Source: Monosiga brevicollis MX1 (Eukaryota > Opisthokonta > Choanoflagellata > Craspedida > Salpingoecidae). Taken from it: a stretch of 64,000 nt of DNA. The position numbers were made by a program, and so were the translations under genes. The stretch is from the NCBI RefSeq assembly GCF_000002865.3, contig NW_001865040.1, positions 1,423,450 through 1,487,449 on the forward strand. The letters are read 5' to 3'. Positions 44,589 through 55,957 of this stretch are shown piece after piece (position 1 is the stretch's first letter; each line of letters begins with the position of its first letter). A model generated the notes under the pieces. It did not search any database. It had not been told where the DNA came from and saw nothing but the letters and a program-made list of their open reading frames with translations.

Positions 44589-44787
44589 AAGGATCCCAAG
44601 CCGTTGAGGCGCGCAAGAATCGCAATGTCTTCTTCATTCTTATTCAGCTGTGGAAATCCATAACAGAAAGACGTCGAATCCCAAAACAATGTCACAATTT
44701 ATCTCGTAGCAGAGATCAAGTACACTTCAGAAGGACGTTGCCTATTACATGTTACAGCATGCTCAAGCATCGTCACGCCTCAAACAC

Positions 44788-47501
44788 CTAACTGGGCAGG
44801 GCCGCGCGCCATCCAGCTTGCAGGGCTTGCCGAAGTTTGTCAATGATGGGCTCAAGACCAGGCTGGTCAATCAGATTGATGTTCTCGTTGTTGAACAAGC
44901 CATCTGGCACGGGCTGTGCCGTATGATTGTACAGCTCTTCACCCCAGGACATGTTCCAGTGTGGGGTTGCCGATGCGGGGTCAAACCACACCCAATTGGT
45001 GTATCGGTACGTGTTGGTGCGGATGGTAAACCCCATCACGCCTTCCCGATGCCCGGCCACATGCAGGGGCGGCGAAAACAGATCGGCTGGAAAGCCGTTA
45101 TCAGGCGATGGTGCGGGGCGTGCATCTGCTCAGATCAAGCAAGCAGGGACGGCAAGCGCATGAACGTGTTAAACGTGGTCCCCAAAGTACAAGATCAGGG
45201 AGGGTCCCAAGGGGATTCGCAACACCAAGGCTCTTGTGTGGTGTTTCTTCCTTTGCGTTGTCGTGTGTGTCCTTCTCAACATGTTCGAGCAAGTCTTGGC
45301 AGGAGGCCGGATGGAAGCGTACATTGCGAGAAGGCTGCCGACTTCCAGGCTCGTGTGGGGTCCGTAAACAGGGGACGCATGCTAAAGCCTTCGGTGCACA
45401 AGGCCGCCATAGAGCCAGGCGCACAAGTCTCCAGGCTCGGGAGTCCGGCCAGGTCCACCTTCAGACACCACGGCACGCACGCGGGATTCATGAGAGCCAT
45501 ACGAGGCATCCGTGAAGGTATAACGCGAGCAAGCACTGTGGCACAGACGGACCAGGGTGGGGTATATGTCGACCGTCTCAACGAGAGCTGCAGTGCGCGC
45601 CGGGGTGTGGCTAGGGTCTCGTATGATCAATGGAATGCGAGTCCCATGCTCAAAGTTGGTCTACACGCGTGCAGACACGACAGCCGCTTGAGTGCGACCT
45701 GCTGGGGATGCTTGAAGCAAACAGCTACATACATATTTTTCCCAGCAACCATGATCTCCAATTTGATACTATGAACAAGGGCCAGATCTAGATGAGGTGC
45801 GCGCTCAACCGCATGCTTACGCTGCGGCCCGTGCAAGTGCATACGCCGTGGTCGCCCATAAAGAGGACGATGGTGTTGTCGTAGAGATTGTTGTCCTTGA
45901 GAGCTTGGACAATGCGCCCCACCTACAACAATAGGGAACCGGTTGCCTATAGCTTACATCGAAAGCGGATGATGCTCGAGCTGAGATGGCGCATTGGCTC
46001 ACCTGCGCATCAATGTAGCTGATGGCAGCCCAATAATTGCGCCGCACGTTCTGCGCCATCGTCTTTAGGGTACCATTGACCATGTAGCACCTATATTGGT
46101 CATGGCTGGTGTCAGCCGCTTTGAAGTGACGGGGGAGGAGAACAATATTATGCTGGTCGCCAAGGCAAGTACCGGTTGCTAAAGGCCCAGGATGGGTCAT
46201 CGTAACACTTGGAGACATTCTCAAAGAGTGGAGCGCAATCTTGAAAGTTTCGCAGGCCAGCGCTCACACTATAGGCAACATCAGGCATGCCCTCGGGTTT
46301 GAAAGGATTGGCAGCGAGGGGAATCTCATCGGCAGGTGGATACATGTCGCAGTAGCGCTTTGGGACGAGGTATGGGATGTGCGGTCGGTCTGACGATCAC
46401 CGAGGCCAAGGAGATCAACGGGCGTGAGGATGGCAGCCGTATCTCACTGTAAGCATTGGTGTCAAGACCGACGACATACGAAAGCCAACCCCCATAAAGA
46501 AGGGGCGGGTATCACTGCCGTTGGCCTGAAGAAGTGGCAAACACAACATGGTATCAGAGAAATTGGATAAATGGCCAAGGACATGGGTGAAGAATGGGGT
46601 AGCTGCACCTGGTCAGCACCGAACATGTTGATCCAATTCACGGCGCGATCGGCAAAAATGCCATCCCCAAGGTTGTTGTCTGGCACGTCAAAGCACTTGT
46701 ACGTCATGCTGTTGCCATACTGGGTCCAATTATCCCTGAGCAGATTGGGCGCTTGGTCAGGCGCATGACCAAGACCACAGCAACACACACTCAAGCTTGA
46801 AGAGAATCAGAAGTCACGCCTCCATCCTGCCAGCTGTGGTTGAGGGACAAGACGGCTCGCGCAGCCTCGTACCAGTCATAATAATCACCCATCTCTGCCG
46901 ACCAAGAATAAGGCTCGTCTGTAGTACCATGAAAGATTTTACCCATGCCATATGTGCGATAGCCGCCAACTGTTTTGAAAAATTCGGGCAGGGTTGTAGC
47001 GTTGGGTCCCTTGGTTTGCCGCCACTGCTCGTTTGGGGCAATGACAAAGTTGTGCGTGGTGGCTGGCCTTCCTACGGACTCCGAAAATTTGAAGGGGTGT
47101 GAGCACACGGCCCGATCGGGAAGGTTCAGGCTCTAGGCAGCCATAATTGCACTCACGAGACGTGAGAAAGGCGGTGCGTGACGGCATGCAGAGAGAGATG
47201 GCCACGTAGGCGCGCTCAAAAACCATGCCATCTTGGGCGAGGGCATCTAAATGGGGTGTGATCATGTGTGTCGCCCCGTAGGTGCCCAGCTCAGCCCGCA
47301 TGTCACTGGGGCAGGCCGGTTCAAGTGAGTCGAGGCAGGCAGCATCGGCAGCGGGACGTGAGGGGTTCCGGGCCCGGCAACGCACTCGCTAACAAGGAAC
47401 ACGACATTTGGCCGCTCTTCTTGCACAGCAGCAACGACGGCACCGGACACCGAAGCGCAGGCTACAAGGGCCAGCCAAGCCCTGATGGGATCCGACCGCA
47501 T
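44788..47501 (-). CDS. IDS: Iduronate-2-sulfatase-like lysosomal sulfatase
   Basis: It has twelve exons: 47386-47501, 47157-47305, 46873-47071, 46609-46735, 46480-46525, 46173-46389, 46003-46090, 45845-45922, 45733-45768, 45553-45660, 45323-45458 and 44788-45125. They sum to 1638 nt, or 545 aa (human IDS 550). A signal peptide is present (MRSDPIRAWLALVACASVSG). It has the sulfatase signature CMPSRTAFLTS with the Cys that becomes formylglycine, plus KIFHGTTDEPYSW, GFHRPHIPY, GDHGYQIGDHGCWEKY and GFTIRTNTYRYTNW. These fit IDS over other sulfatases. Family role: removal of 2-O-sulfate from uronic acid in heparan or dermatan sulfate. The native substrate here is unknown. The exon 3 donor was chosen by phase. 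Confidence 0.9.
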
Positions 47502-47820
47502 GGTTGATCAGCTCGACTCGCACAACAAAATATCAATAAAGCCAACACCAACAACAACAAGTCTCAATACACCTTCATAAGCTTATTCATGCTTGCTTAT
47601 ACAAACGACGTTAACAAATGACTCCTCTGCAATGATTCCGTTTTGCGAGCAGACAAAACCTTAAAATTTTTCCAATTTTCAATTTTTTTTAACTTTTTGT
47701 TGTTGTTGTTGTGTGTGAACAACAAGATTTGAAAGAAAAAAAGAAAACGAATTTGAGAGGGTGCGCAACGGCAGCCGCTATACGGCCGTGCGTCTTGCCC
47801 TGACTGCCCAGGTCGCTGTC
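47502..47820. promoter_or_regulatory. Compact divergent promoter region, IDS / KIF3B
   Basis: Only about 320 nt separate two opposed ATGs. It is A/T-rich with TTG/ACA triplet runs (about 47525-47560 and 47698-47712). It must hold both 5' flanks. No motif is recognised. Confidence 0.5.
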
Positions 47821-49461
47821 ATGGTACGTGGAGGCTATATCGCGAATATGGTCTGGCTTCGTGTACTGGCTGGCATTGCTGACCAATTACATCGCCATGC
47901 GGGTGCTGGTGCTGGGTTCTTGTTTGCTTTTACAGGCGCCGGGCGGCAAAAAGCTCGCCGACAATGTCAAGGTCATTGTGCGGTGCCGACCGCTAAACAA
48001 GAAGGAGGTCGCGGTCAGCGCAGCCGAGTTCGTTGACACTGCGCCCCTCTGCGTCAATCGGGCCAGATGTGCACGCGGTTGGTCCCGCGCGCTATGCTCA
48101 TGGCTCGCCATCTCCCCTCTTGTCTCGTTTTTGCAATAAAGGGTTGTGACGGTGGAAGAACGCCGAGGTACCATCAGCGTTCGGGATCCAGAGGTAAGGC
48201 AAACGTGAAACCTTTCCGCTTACCATGTCCCTTTGGGTCCAATGTGCTTGGTACGCTGATTCAGATGCCGTCTGCCTCGCTCGCGTCATACCATTCCTCT
48301 CGTGTGCTTAATTTTGCCCGCTCCTCAGCAACCAGAGAAGGCGCCAAAGGTTTTCACCTTTGATCAAGTCTACGACCAAAAGTCAGAGCTGCGACTTGGC
48401 ATGTGTCTGGCGTGTCGCCTATCCACCCACTGATTGACCCCTGCTTCCTGTCTGCGGGTGTGCTGTTGCCGATAGGTCACTGCAAACCACCGTGTACAAG
48501 GAGAGCGCAGAGAATATCATTGATGCTGTGCTCGAGGGTTTCAATGGCACCATCTTTGCCTACGGGCAAACAGGCACAGGCAAAACCTTCACCATGACCG
48601 GTGCGTCATGTTTCGGGGTCTAACGCCAAACCAACCCACCCAACCCAACCCAACCCCTTTTGAAACCTACTCGCTCCCGGCTTTTCCCTGGGGCAACGGC
48701 TACGACAGGCATGCCCACCCAAGAGGCCTCTTCACGGCTGACATGCCTGGCTGTGATGTAGGTGATGCGAGTTTACCTGGCATCGTGCCTCAGTCCTTTG
48801 AGCAAATTTTTAACACGATTACCAACAGTCAGGGTATGTTCTGACCAATGAGTCTGTCGCCTCGTTTCCCGCGTTCCTCGATATCTCTGTGCTGCCCGTG
48901 CTCTTACGAGCCTTGTTGATCCAGGCAAGCAATACTTGGTTCGCGCGTCCTATTTGGAGATTTACAACGAGGTGCGGCTCGGTGTCGAGCATGCTGTACT
49001 CTGCCTCTTGTCACGTTGCACCAAAGCGCGCCGCCTATTGCCTCCTCGGCCCCGCCCTTTGAACCCCTGATTTTCATGCCGGGGCCCAAATTCTAGGATG
49101 TGCGTGACTTGCTGTCGCGCGACCACACCCGCAAGTTGGCTGTGCGTGAAAACCCCGACACGGGTGTTTACGTTGAAGATCTGACGTCCATCGTTGTCAA
49201 AGGAACGAAAGAAATCACCAAGGTTCAAACCCGTCCTTCCAATGCACTCTTCTTCTTGCTACCACCCATGAGCTGTCCAAAAGGTTCATGTCGGTTGTGC
49301 GCGACACAGGTCATGAACGTCGGGCTCAAAAACCGCGTGGTTGGTGCCACCAACGCCAACGATCAGTCGTCGCGCTCTCACTCAATTTTTATGATTGATA
49401 TCGAGTGCTCGGAGATTGATGAAGCCGGCGAGGCTCACTTACGGTAAGCTCAGTCCCCCTC

Positions 49462-49497
<36 letters not shown>

Positions 49498-52359
49498 CGC
49501 ACCCACCTGGCCTGGCCAATGACATGGACTTGTTTAACCATTTTAACTCTTGGGCTGCCGTCATTTGCGTCGGTTTGCAGATCGGGTCGCCTGAATCTGG
49601 TTGATCTGGCTGGTTCTGAACGTCAATCCAAAACTGGTGCAGCTGGCGAGCGTCTCAAGGAAGGGGCCAAGATCAACCTTTCCCTGACGGCCTTGGGCCA
49701 GGTTATCAAGGCTCTGGTGGAATCCAAGTCTGGCGCCCACATCCCCTACCGAAACTCCTCGTTGACACGTCTCTTGCAGGCACGCCAATGCCATGGTGGA
49801 GCACCAATGACGGGAGAAAATAGAAAGAGAGAGGGATGGCAGGGAGCGGAAGAATGGACAGGAGACAGCAATGATTGGCCGAGTGGGTCAAGAGTGAGAA
49901 GTATGCCGCCCCCAGCTGCTATTGAGCCGGCTTATTTGAGTTTTGTGCGTGCCCATGGTGCACTTGGTTTGTGCAGGACTCCCTTGGCGGCAACTCCAAG
50001 ACAATGATGGTCGCGACCATTGGACCGGCCGATAGCAACTTTAGTGAGACCATGAGCACCCTCGGCTACGCGCATCGTGCAAAGAGCATTAAAAACCGAC
50101 CCAAAATCAACGAGGACCCCAAGGTGTGGAAAAGCTCGCGCTCGTCGTGATGGGCCATAGTGCATAACACAAGATTAAGCTTCAGGCCCGATGGGCGTGG
50201 TATATTTGAGCCCTTTCATGTATTAAGCGTCGCGCCGTTTAGGATGCTTTGTTGCGCGAGTATCAAGAAGAAATTCTTCGCCTGAAAGAACAGTTGGGCA
50301 AGGTGGGTTGGTACTACCTGTGTGTTCGGCGGTATTGACTGCTACGTTTGGCGGCTGAGGCATGGATTCGCTTTCTGTGACCCCTCTCTTTAACTGTCTG
50401 TCGTTTTAGGGAGGCAAGAAGCGCAGCGGCAAACGACGCAAGCCCCGAACCATCAAGTTTGATGCAAACGGTATTGCCGCCTCCTTGGGATATGCGCATA
50501 GCTTTGCTTTGACGGGCTTGATGCGTAATTGACGTGGCTCTGGCAGGGCCAGAGCTCTGCACGGCACACGGCCCTCGTTGAGGAACGATTGATCATGTGG
50601 TGCTCACATGCATGGTGATTGCAATAGGCCAAGAGATCCCCCCCGAAGAGGGTGAGGACCAGGAAGAGTCTGACGACGATGAGGGCAAGGATGGCGTTAC
50701 CGATGAGGCTGAGCTTGCTCGCATCCGTGAAGAAGAATTGCGCAAGCTCGAAGAAGAAAAGGCCGCCATGATGGCAGACAACACGATGCTCGAGGCAAGT
50801 CAGACTCCTATCTGTGAGGATCCAGGTTCCCTGAGCACTCATGATACAGCAACCTCTGACTTTCTAGGAAACCAAGACGCAGCTGTTAGCGCAAATGAGT
50901 GCTCGCCAAGGCGAGATTCAACAAGAACAACGGCAAGCCGCTCAGTTGGCCTCGAAAATCAAGGCATTGGAGTCCAAGCTTCTGGTCGGCGGTGCGTTGA
51001 ATTGCGTGATGCAGCCCCACTTTTAACCCGCCCCTTACCGACTTTGCCTCTATTCATCAGTGCATGGGTCGCTCCGTCTCAACTTACTCACATGGCATGA
51101 ATCTGTTCTCAGGCAAGTCCATCGAGGAACATACCGCCGAGCAGGAGCGCCAGCTGCGTGCTCGACAGCGCCAGCTTCAAGAGCAGGCTGCACAAGCCGC
51201 GCAGCTGCAGGCCGAGCTGGAGGCGCGTCGTGAGCGCCGCGAAGCGGTCGAAGAGTCATACACCTCCTTGGAGAAGGAAGTGGAGCACAAAACCAAGAAG
51301 CTGGAGAAAGTTTTCCACAAGCTCAAGGTCTGTAGTGTCTGGCAGCAAAAGCCCGCTCTTTGGACTTTTTGATGTCCGTGCCCATGTCTCACCTTGTCAC
51401 TTTCTATTCCCCTCCTCTTTTTCTGTCGTCTTTTCCCCACGTTGACAAACTTGCCAGGAAATTGAACAACGCATCAATGTCATGCATGAGCGCTTTGCTC
51501 ATCAACGCGAGGAAGTGCAAATTCAAACAGAAGAGGCTCAAAAGCGACTGCGGCTTAAGCAACTGATCATTGAGCATTTCATTCCGCCAACTGAGGCTGA
51601 CAAGCTGCGCCGCCGAGCCTTTTTTGATGAGGTGGGCGTCATGTCTACAACTTTGGGGCAGGCAAATTCGAGCCGTTGGCTCATGTCATTGCTGTTGCAT
51701 CATGCTTCGACATAGGCTGCGGGAACCTGGGCCCTGCGCCCCATCACCGAGACGGATGACTTGGAGAGCACCGTCACACGAGATCGGCCAAAAAGCGCCT
51801 TTGCATCCCGCAACCGTGCCATCACCGTCTTTGCTCAAATGCAAGCGGCTGTGGACACCAACCCGCGCTACAAAGCAGATAATATCATGGCTGTCGAGCT
51901 GGACATGCCAGAGCGAACCACCATGGATTACTCTGGTCCTTCGGTGAGTGCGCGTGCACAAGAGGCGCTCGACGCCGCACTGCGTGATGAGGGGGACGTG
52001 GTCATTGGCCAATCGACGGATGACTTTATCGATGAGATCATTCGTAAAAAGCGTCGGGAAGAGAAAATGGCTAGCAAACGCCAACGGTCAGTCCCTTGCC
52101 TCGTCAGAGCCATGCACATGTGTACAAACTGGCCTGCACATGATCCTCGCTTAGGAACTCACTCTTTGTTTGTTTGTTTGTTTGTTTTTTTGTTTGTTTT
52201 CTCCTTTTGGTCTTTTGTTGTTACTTATTGGTTCGGGTCGCTCGCGCACGTCTCAGACCTGGTACTGCTAAAGGGCCCAAAAGAACGGGGACCGGACGCT
52301 CAAATGGACCTGCAGAAGAGTTTCCCTCTCGTCGGGGCTTGGTCAAAGAACGAGCATAG
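47821..52359 (+). CDS. KIF3B: Kinesin-2 motor subunit KIF3B
   Basis: It has 19 exons: 47821-47823, 47936-48027, 48142-48193, 48329-48381, 48476-48600, 48762-48833, 48925-48971, 49097-49222, 49310-49443, 49581-49779, 49977-50123, 50243-50302, 50410-50470, 50628-50794, 50868-50991, 51113-51327, 51458-51631, 51716-52086 and 52257-52359. They sum to 2325 nt, or 774 aa (human 747). The motor has a P-loop GQTGTGKT, switch I NDQSSRSH and switch II DLAGSE. The neck reads [18 protein letters not shown] charged hinge, a coiled coil ([10 protein letters not shown]) and the tail [16 protein letters not shown] match KIF3B rather than KIF3A. It works as the heterotrimeric anterograde intraflagellar-transport motor with KIF3A and KAP. 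Two introns appear to be GC-AG. Confidence 0.96.
49780..49976 (+). other. Probable GC-AG intron in KIF3B
   Basis: Coding RLLQ ends at CAG and is followed by GCACGC, with no GT nearby. The next exon starts DSLGGNSKT after TTGTGCAG. RLLQDSLGG is invariant in kinesins, so the junction is fixed. Confidence 0.8.
50795..50867 (+). other. Probable GC-AG intron in KIF3B
   Basis: The donor is GAG followed by GCAAGT, the classic GC-donor context. The acceptor is CTTTCTAG. The join keeps phase 0 and the coiled coil continues (MLE to ETKTQLL). Confidence 0.82.
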
Positions 52360-52908
52360 CCGTATTACATACACTTCGACGTCTGCACGCCGGGCGTGCG
52401 CTGCCTTGAATGCCATCGACCTGGTTTACCTGGCTCATGTTTTCTTGATCACTGGATTATCTTTAATAACGAGTGCGTGGTTTTTTTTTGGAGGGGAGGT
52501 GGCTGACTCACCTCATGTCGAGAATTACTGACAGTAAAAAAAAATTAAGACAGTTTTTGATTGTTGGAAGCTATTATGCAAACAAAAACCTTGTTGATGA
52601 TGATTATCAAGAAGCATTTGAGGACAACGAATCAGGACGAAATGGAAGCATCGCAGATGTTCGGCCAGTACAGGCAAGGAAAAAACGAAAAACAGACACA
52701 GAAGTTGAACGACGTTCGAATGATACTCTTGGCACTACAGCCCAGAATACACGGGCCTTTTGATCTGATTCTTCTCGATCAAACGAGCGCTCTCGTCATG
52801 GCGGTGCCTAAGTTGATATGCCCAACGCAAAAAGAACACGTGAGCCAACATCTCAGAAGCGAAGGGATCTTAGTTTTTTTTGGGTGAGGGGGAGGGGGTA
52901 ACCAGCAA
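52360..52908. other. Intergenic, convergent 3' ends
   Basis: It lies between KIF3B (+) and the cysteine-rich surface protein (-). Short frames here show no domain. Nothing else is seen. Confidence 0.5.
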
Positions 52909-55464
52909 TCACACGCACCGAGAGTACGTCTTGTAGCGACGGTAGACGATCATGGCCACGACGGCCACGCCAGCTACGATACAAACATAGGTTATTTGAT
53001 GAGCCGTAATCAGGGGTGTCAGCAGTGAAACTCTTCAGGGTGTTTGGGTACATGTGATGTGTGGTCGGGTCATGACTCGGGGATCAGTGCGGAAAAGGAT
53101 CAACAGAAAGATTCTGATGCATGTCTAAGTATTTTTCGCGAAATCATCACGCCCCAAGGGAAGCATGACCTTTCTCCACAACACGCCATAAAATTGGCTG
53201 ATGGGATCAACACAAAAGCTGCTTACCTAGACAGCTGCAGACGATGATGGCAATCAGACGTTGTGTAAACTCGCAGCTTTTGCTTGTGGCCCGGAACATG
53301 CTAGGGCAAGTCTTGGGGACCGTGGAACGCTGGGGGCAGTATTTGCCTTCAGGGCACGGCTTGATTGTGTGACCATCCGGACAATAAAAGCCTATGGTAA
53401 AATCAGCTTCGGTCAGAAACCAGAGCGGCGGGCGGCGGCGGGCGGCGGCGGCGGGTTCATGTACAAGTGAAGTCAAAAAAAAATGACATCAAACACCACC
53501 AACCTGCAGGGCAGACGTCGCAAACTTTCTGACCACGTTCCGTTTGATAGGTTCCACTCTCACACTGCTGGCAGTGATCTTGGCCCGCTTCGCTTTGATA
53601 GGCGCCAGGGGCGCACAGCGTGCAAGAATATGATCCGCTAAAAGATGAGAAGGAACCCGGCTCACAGGGGTTGCACTGGTCACAATATGCTTCGCCGTTC
53701 GCACTGTAGGAGGCAGGCAGATTATAAGAAAGCACGCAGAGAGGAAGTTGACTGGGAAGGGGAAGAGGAGCGCGGCGAATGACAACAAGGAAGGGATCAG
53801 GACTCACAGTGACTTGTTGTGGCACGCATGACCAATGGGGCATAGCTTCGGACAATTGCGGAGCGTTGCGTTCCAAAAGTACCCAAGTCCACAAAGTGTG
53901 CACGAGCTGCCAGTCTACAAAGAGATGAGGTAAGGCCATGGGGAGCCGAGAAAGTGTGAGCCTGCTGTCGATGGCGCTGGCTTTGACCGTCTCGGGAACG
54001 GAAGTGTTCATGCCGTGATGGCAGCTCGAAACATAAAGAACCAAAGTTCTCACCGTGGAGTTCATGCCAGGAGAGCATGATTCGCACTCGGATTGAACCT
54101 GATTGGCAATCCAACCTGGGTGCTTCTGTAAACATTGAACACAAAAGCCACCAGTCTCGCCTAGCAATGTATATCATAATGTTCACCAGACCATATGGAG
54201 ACATGTGAGTTCTTCATCTAGTGTTTGGTTGTTGTCTCAAGCCTTACGAGGCGGGTTGAAACAGGCAGCTGACCTGGAGAGGACACTTCGCCTCGACTGC
54301 ATCTTTGGCAACTTGCTGCCGTCTACCAAAGCGGCGAGCAACAAATCATGAACACATGTGGTGTGCTTTGAGCGTTGGAGGGTGAAATGAGTGACTAACC
54401 GCATCTGGCTCATAACCATCAGCACAAAACTCGCAGGCCGTGGCGTTGCCGTTGCTGAATTTTCCACGAGGACAACGCGTACAGTAGGTTGCCTGAGTAC
54501 CACCAGGCGGTACATAGCCTATTCATCGCGAGCCAAATGTATGTGAGGCAACAGGCGAGCAGGATGGTTTTTATTGGATTTTTTTTTATTTGATTGTGGG
54601 ACACACCTTGGCCGTTTTTGGCTTCACGACAGCTTCCTGGTGCACACTGCCCATTTCCGGTACAGTTGACGGCCGCTACATGAAGAAACGGTGATGAGGG
54701 CATGGCCAATGACACGGCAGAAGAAAGCCACGCAAAGCTCGATTCAGTTTGTGACGATGAAAGAAGCTTGACAACTTACATTGATTGGAAAAAGTTCCAC
54801 CAGGGCAAATGGCACAGGGCATTGAAGTCGTGGTCCAAGCCGGGGTTGTCATCATGGTCGAGGTCGTCGAGATAGAGGTCGTACTGGTCGTGGAGGTCGT
54901 CGAGGATGCCTCCAATGGATCAGGCATGCGTGAGTCGGCGTTGACATGGCCATCATCTTGGTGTAAATAAAGGTGGTCCAGAGAAAGGGCCAAGGAAAAA
55001 GGGCATCAAGACGAGTGTCACGGCACGTCCAAGTATGCAGGAGGACGAGGCGGCAGGGCAGGGCAAGTCGGTGAGCCAACATGGAGCGGAGGAAGGGCAA
55101 TCATGATGCTAGGTTTAAGGCCCAGCAACTGAAGAAGGAAAATGGCAAGTGCAGAGCCCAAGAGGCACAGCAACCACCACGAGGAGGGGTGGGGCCAAAG
55201 CCTCGTGGTGCTCAGCGATTGCCGCAAGGGTTCAATCCCAAAATCACCGAGCAAGAGGGTCAAAAAAAAAAAAAAAAAAAAACACTTGTGGGGAAACTGA
55301 CCTATAACGGCAGCGCCAGCGCCTGCATCGAGAAGCACGGAGAGGAAGACCAGGTTGGCACCCAGCAGGATCCAAAACCACCTCTGCTGCTTTGCCTGTG
55401 CCCTGGATGACTGCAGGTCAGCAGTACGCCGCCACTGGCTCGCACTGCTTGACCTGACTGCCAT
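52909..55464 (-). CDS. Cysteine-rich (GCC2/GCC3 / TNFR-like repeat) single-pass surface protein
   Basis: It has ten exons: 55302-55464, 54780-54956, 54607-54675, 54400-54518, 54274-54322, 54054-54160, 53808-53914, 53504-53703, 53227-53391 and 52909-52973. They sum to 1221 nt, or 406 aa, in phase. An N-terminal hydrophobic segment (WFWILLGANLVFLSVLLDAG) acts as signal or anchor. A Thr/Ser stalk (STTSTTSTTSISTTS) follows, then about seven Cys-rich modules of the CxxCPxGxF...C type (CAICPGGTF, YCTRCPRGKF, CTLCAPGAYQ, CQQCESGTYQ, PCPEGKYCP). They resemble ephrin-receptor-like GCC2_GCC3 or TNFR repeats. A C-terminal helix (LIAIIVCSCLAGVAVVAMIVY) ends in a ten-residue basic tail. The likely job is cell-surface binding or adhesion; the ligand is unknown. 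If GTGCGT after TYSR is a donor, the tail is longer. Confidence 0.78.
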
Positions 55465-55663
55465 TGCGACCCTTGTCAGCCACAAAAAATCTCTTTTGTG
55501 TGTGTGTGTGTGTGTGTGATCTCCACACACACACAACGGCACAATGGCAAAGCAAGCCAAAAGTCAAGCAAAAGGAAACTGCACCTCTTTCTCTTGGTCG
55601 CCTTGTTCCTGCTTGTTGTTGCTTGTTGTTGGATCATTCATTACATGTGTTCGCTCCAAGAAA

Positions 55664-55722
<59 letters not shown>

Positions 55723-55957
55723 ACGATGATTTTCCACTGCCACTGGTCAAATTGCCAATAGGTGAACGTGTGGTTTTTGGGGCTGTTTTGATACAAGTTT
55801 AATGCGTGACAGACTCGAATCTAAAGTTGAACAACGTTTAAAAAAGGAGGGGTCTGCTCTGCTGAAATTTTCACCACTCTTTTTTTTTTTTTTTGTGAGC
55901 TGCTTGTGACTGACTCTGGCCGGACGCGACCCGGACGTGCTCTCTCACCCCAGTGCC
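55465..55957. other. Divergent intergenic region, Cys-rich surface protein / DDX19
   Basis: It holds a TG tract (about 55497-55519), the CA microsatellite and a T-run (about 55880-55894) before the DDX19 start. It probably contains both promoters. Confidence 0.5.
55666..55719. repeat. (CA)27 microsatellite
   Basis: It is an uninterrupted CA run in a divergent promoter region. Confidence 0.95.

Noticed and set aside
47821-52359. KIF3A identity
   Set aside because: The [10 protein letters not shown] coiled coil and [16 protein letters not shown] tail match KIF3B, not KIF3A.
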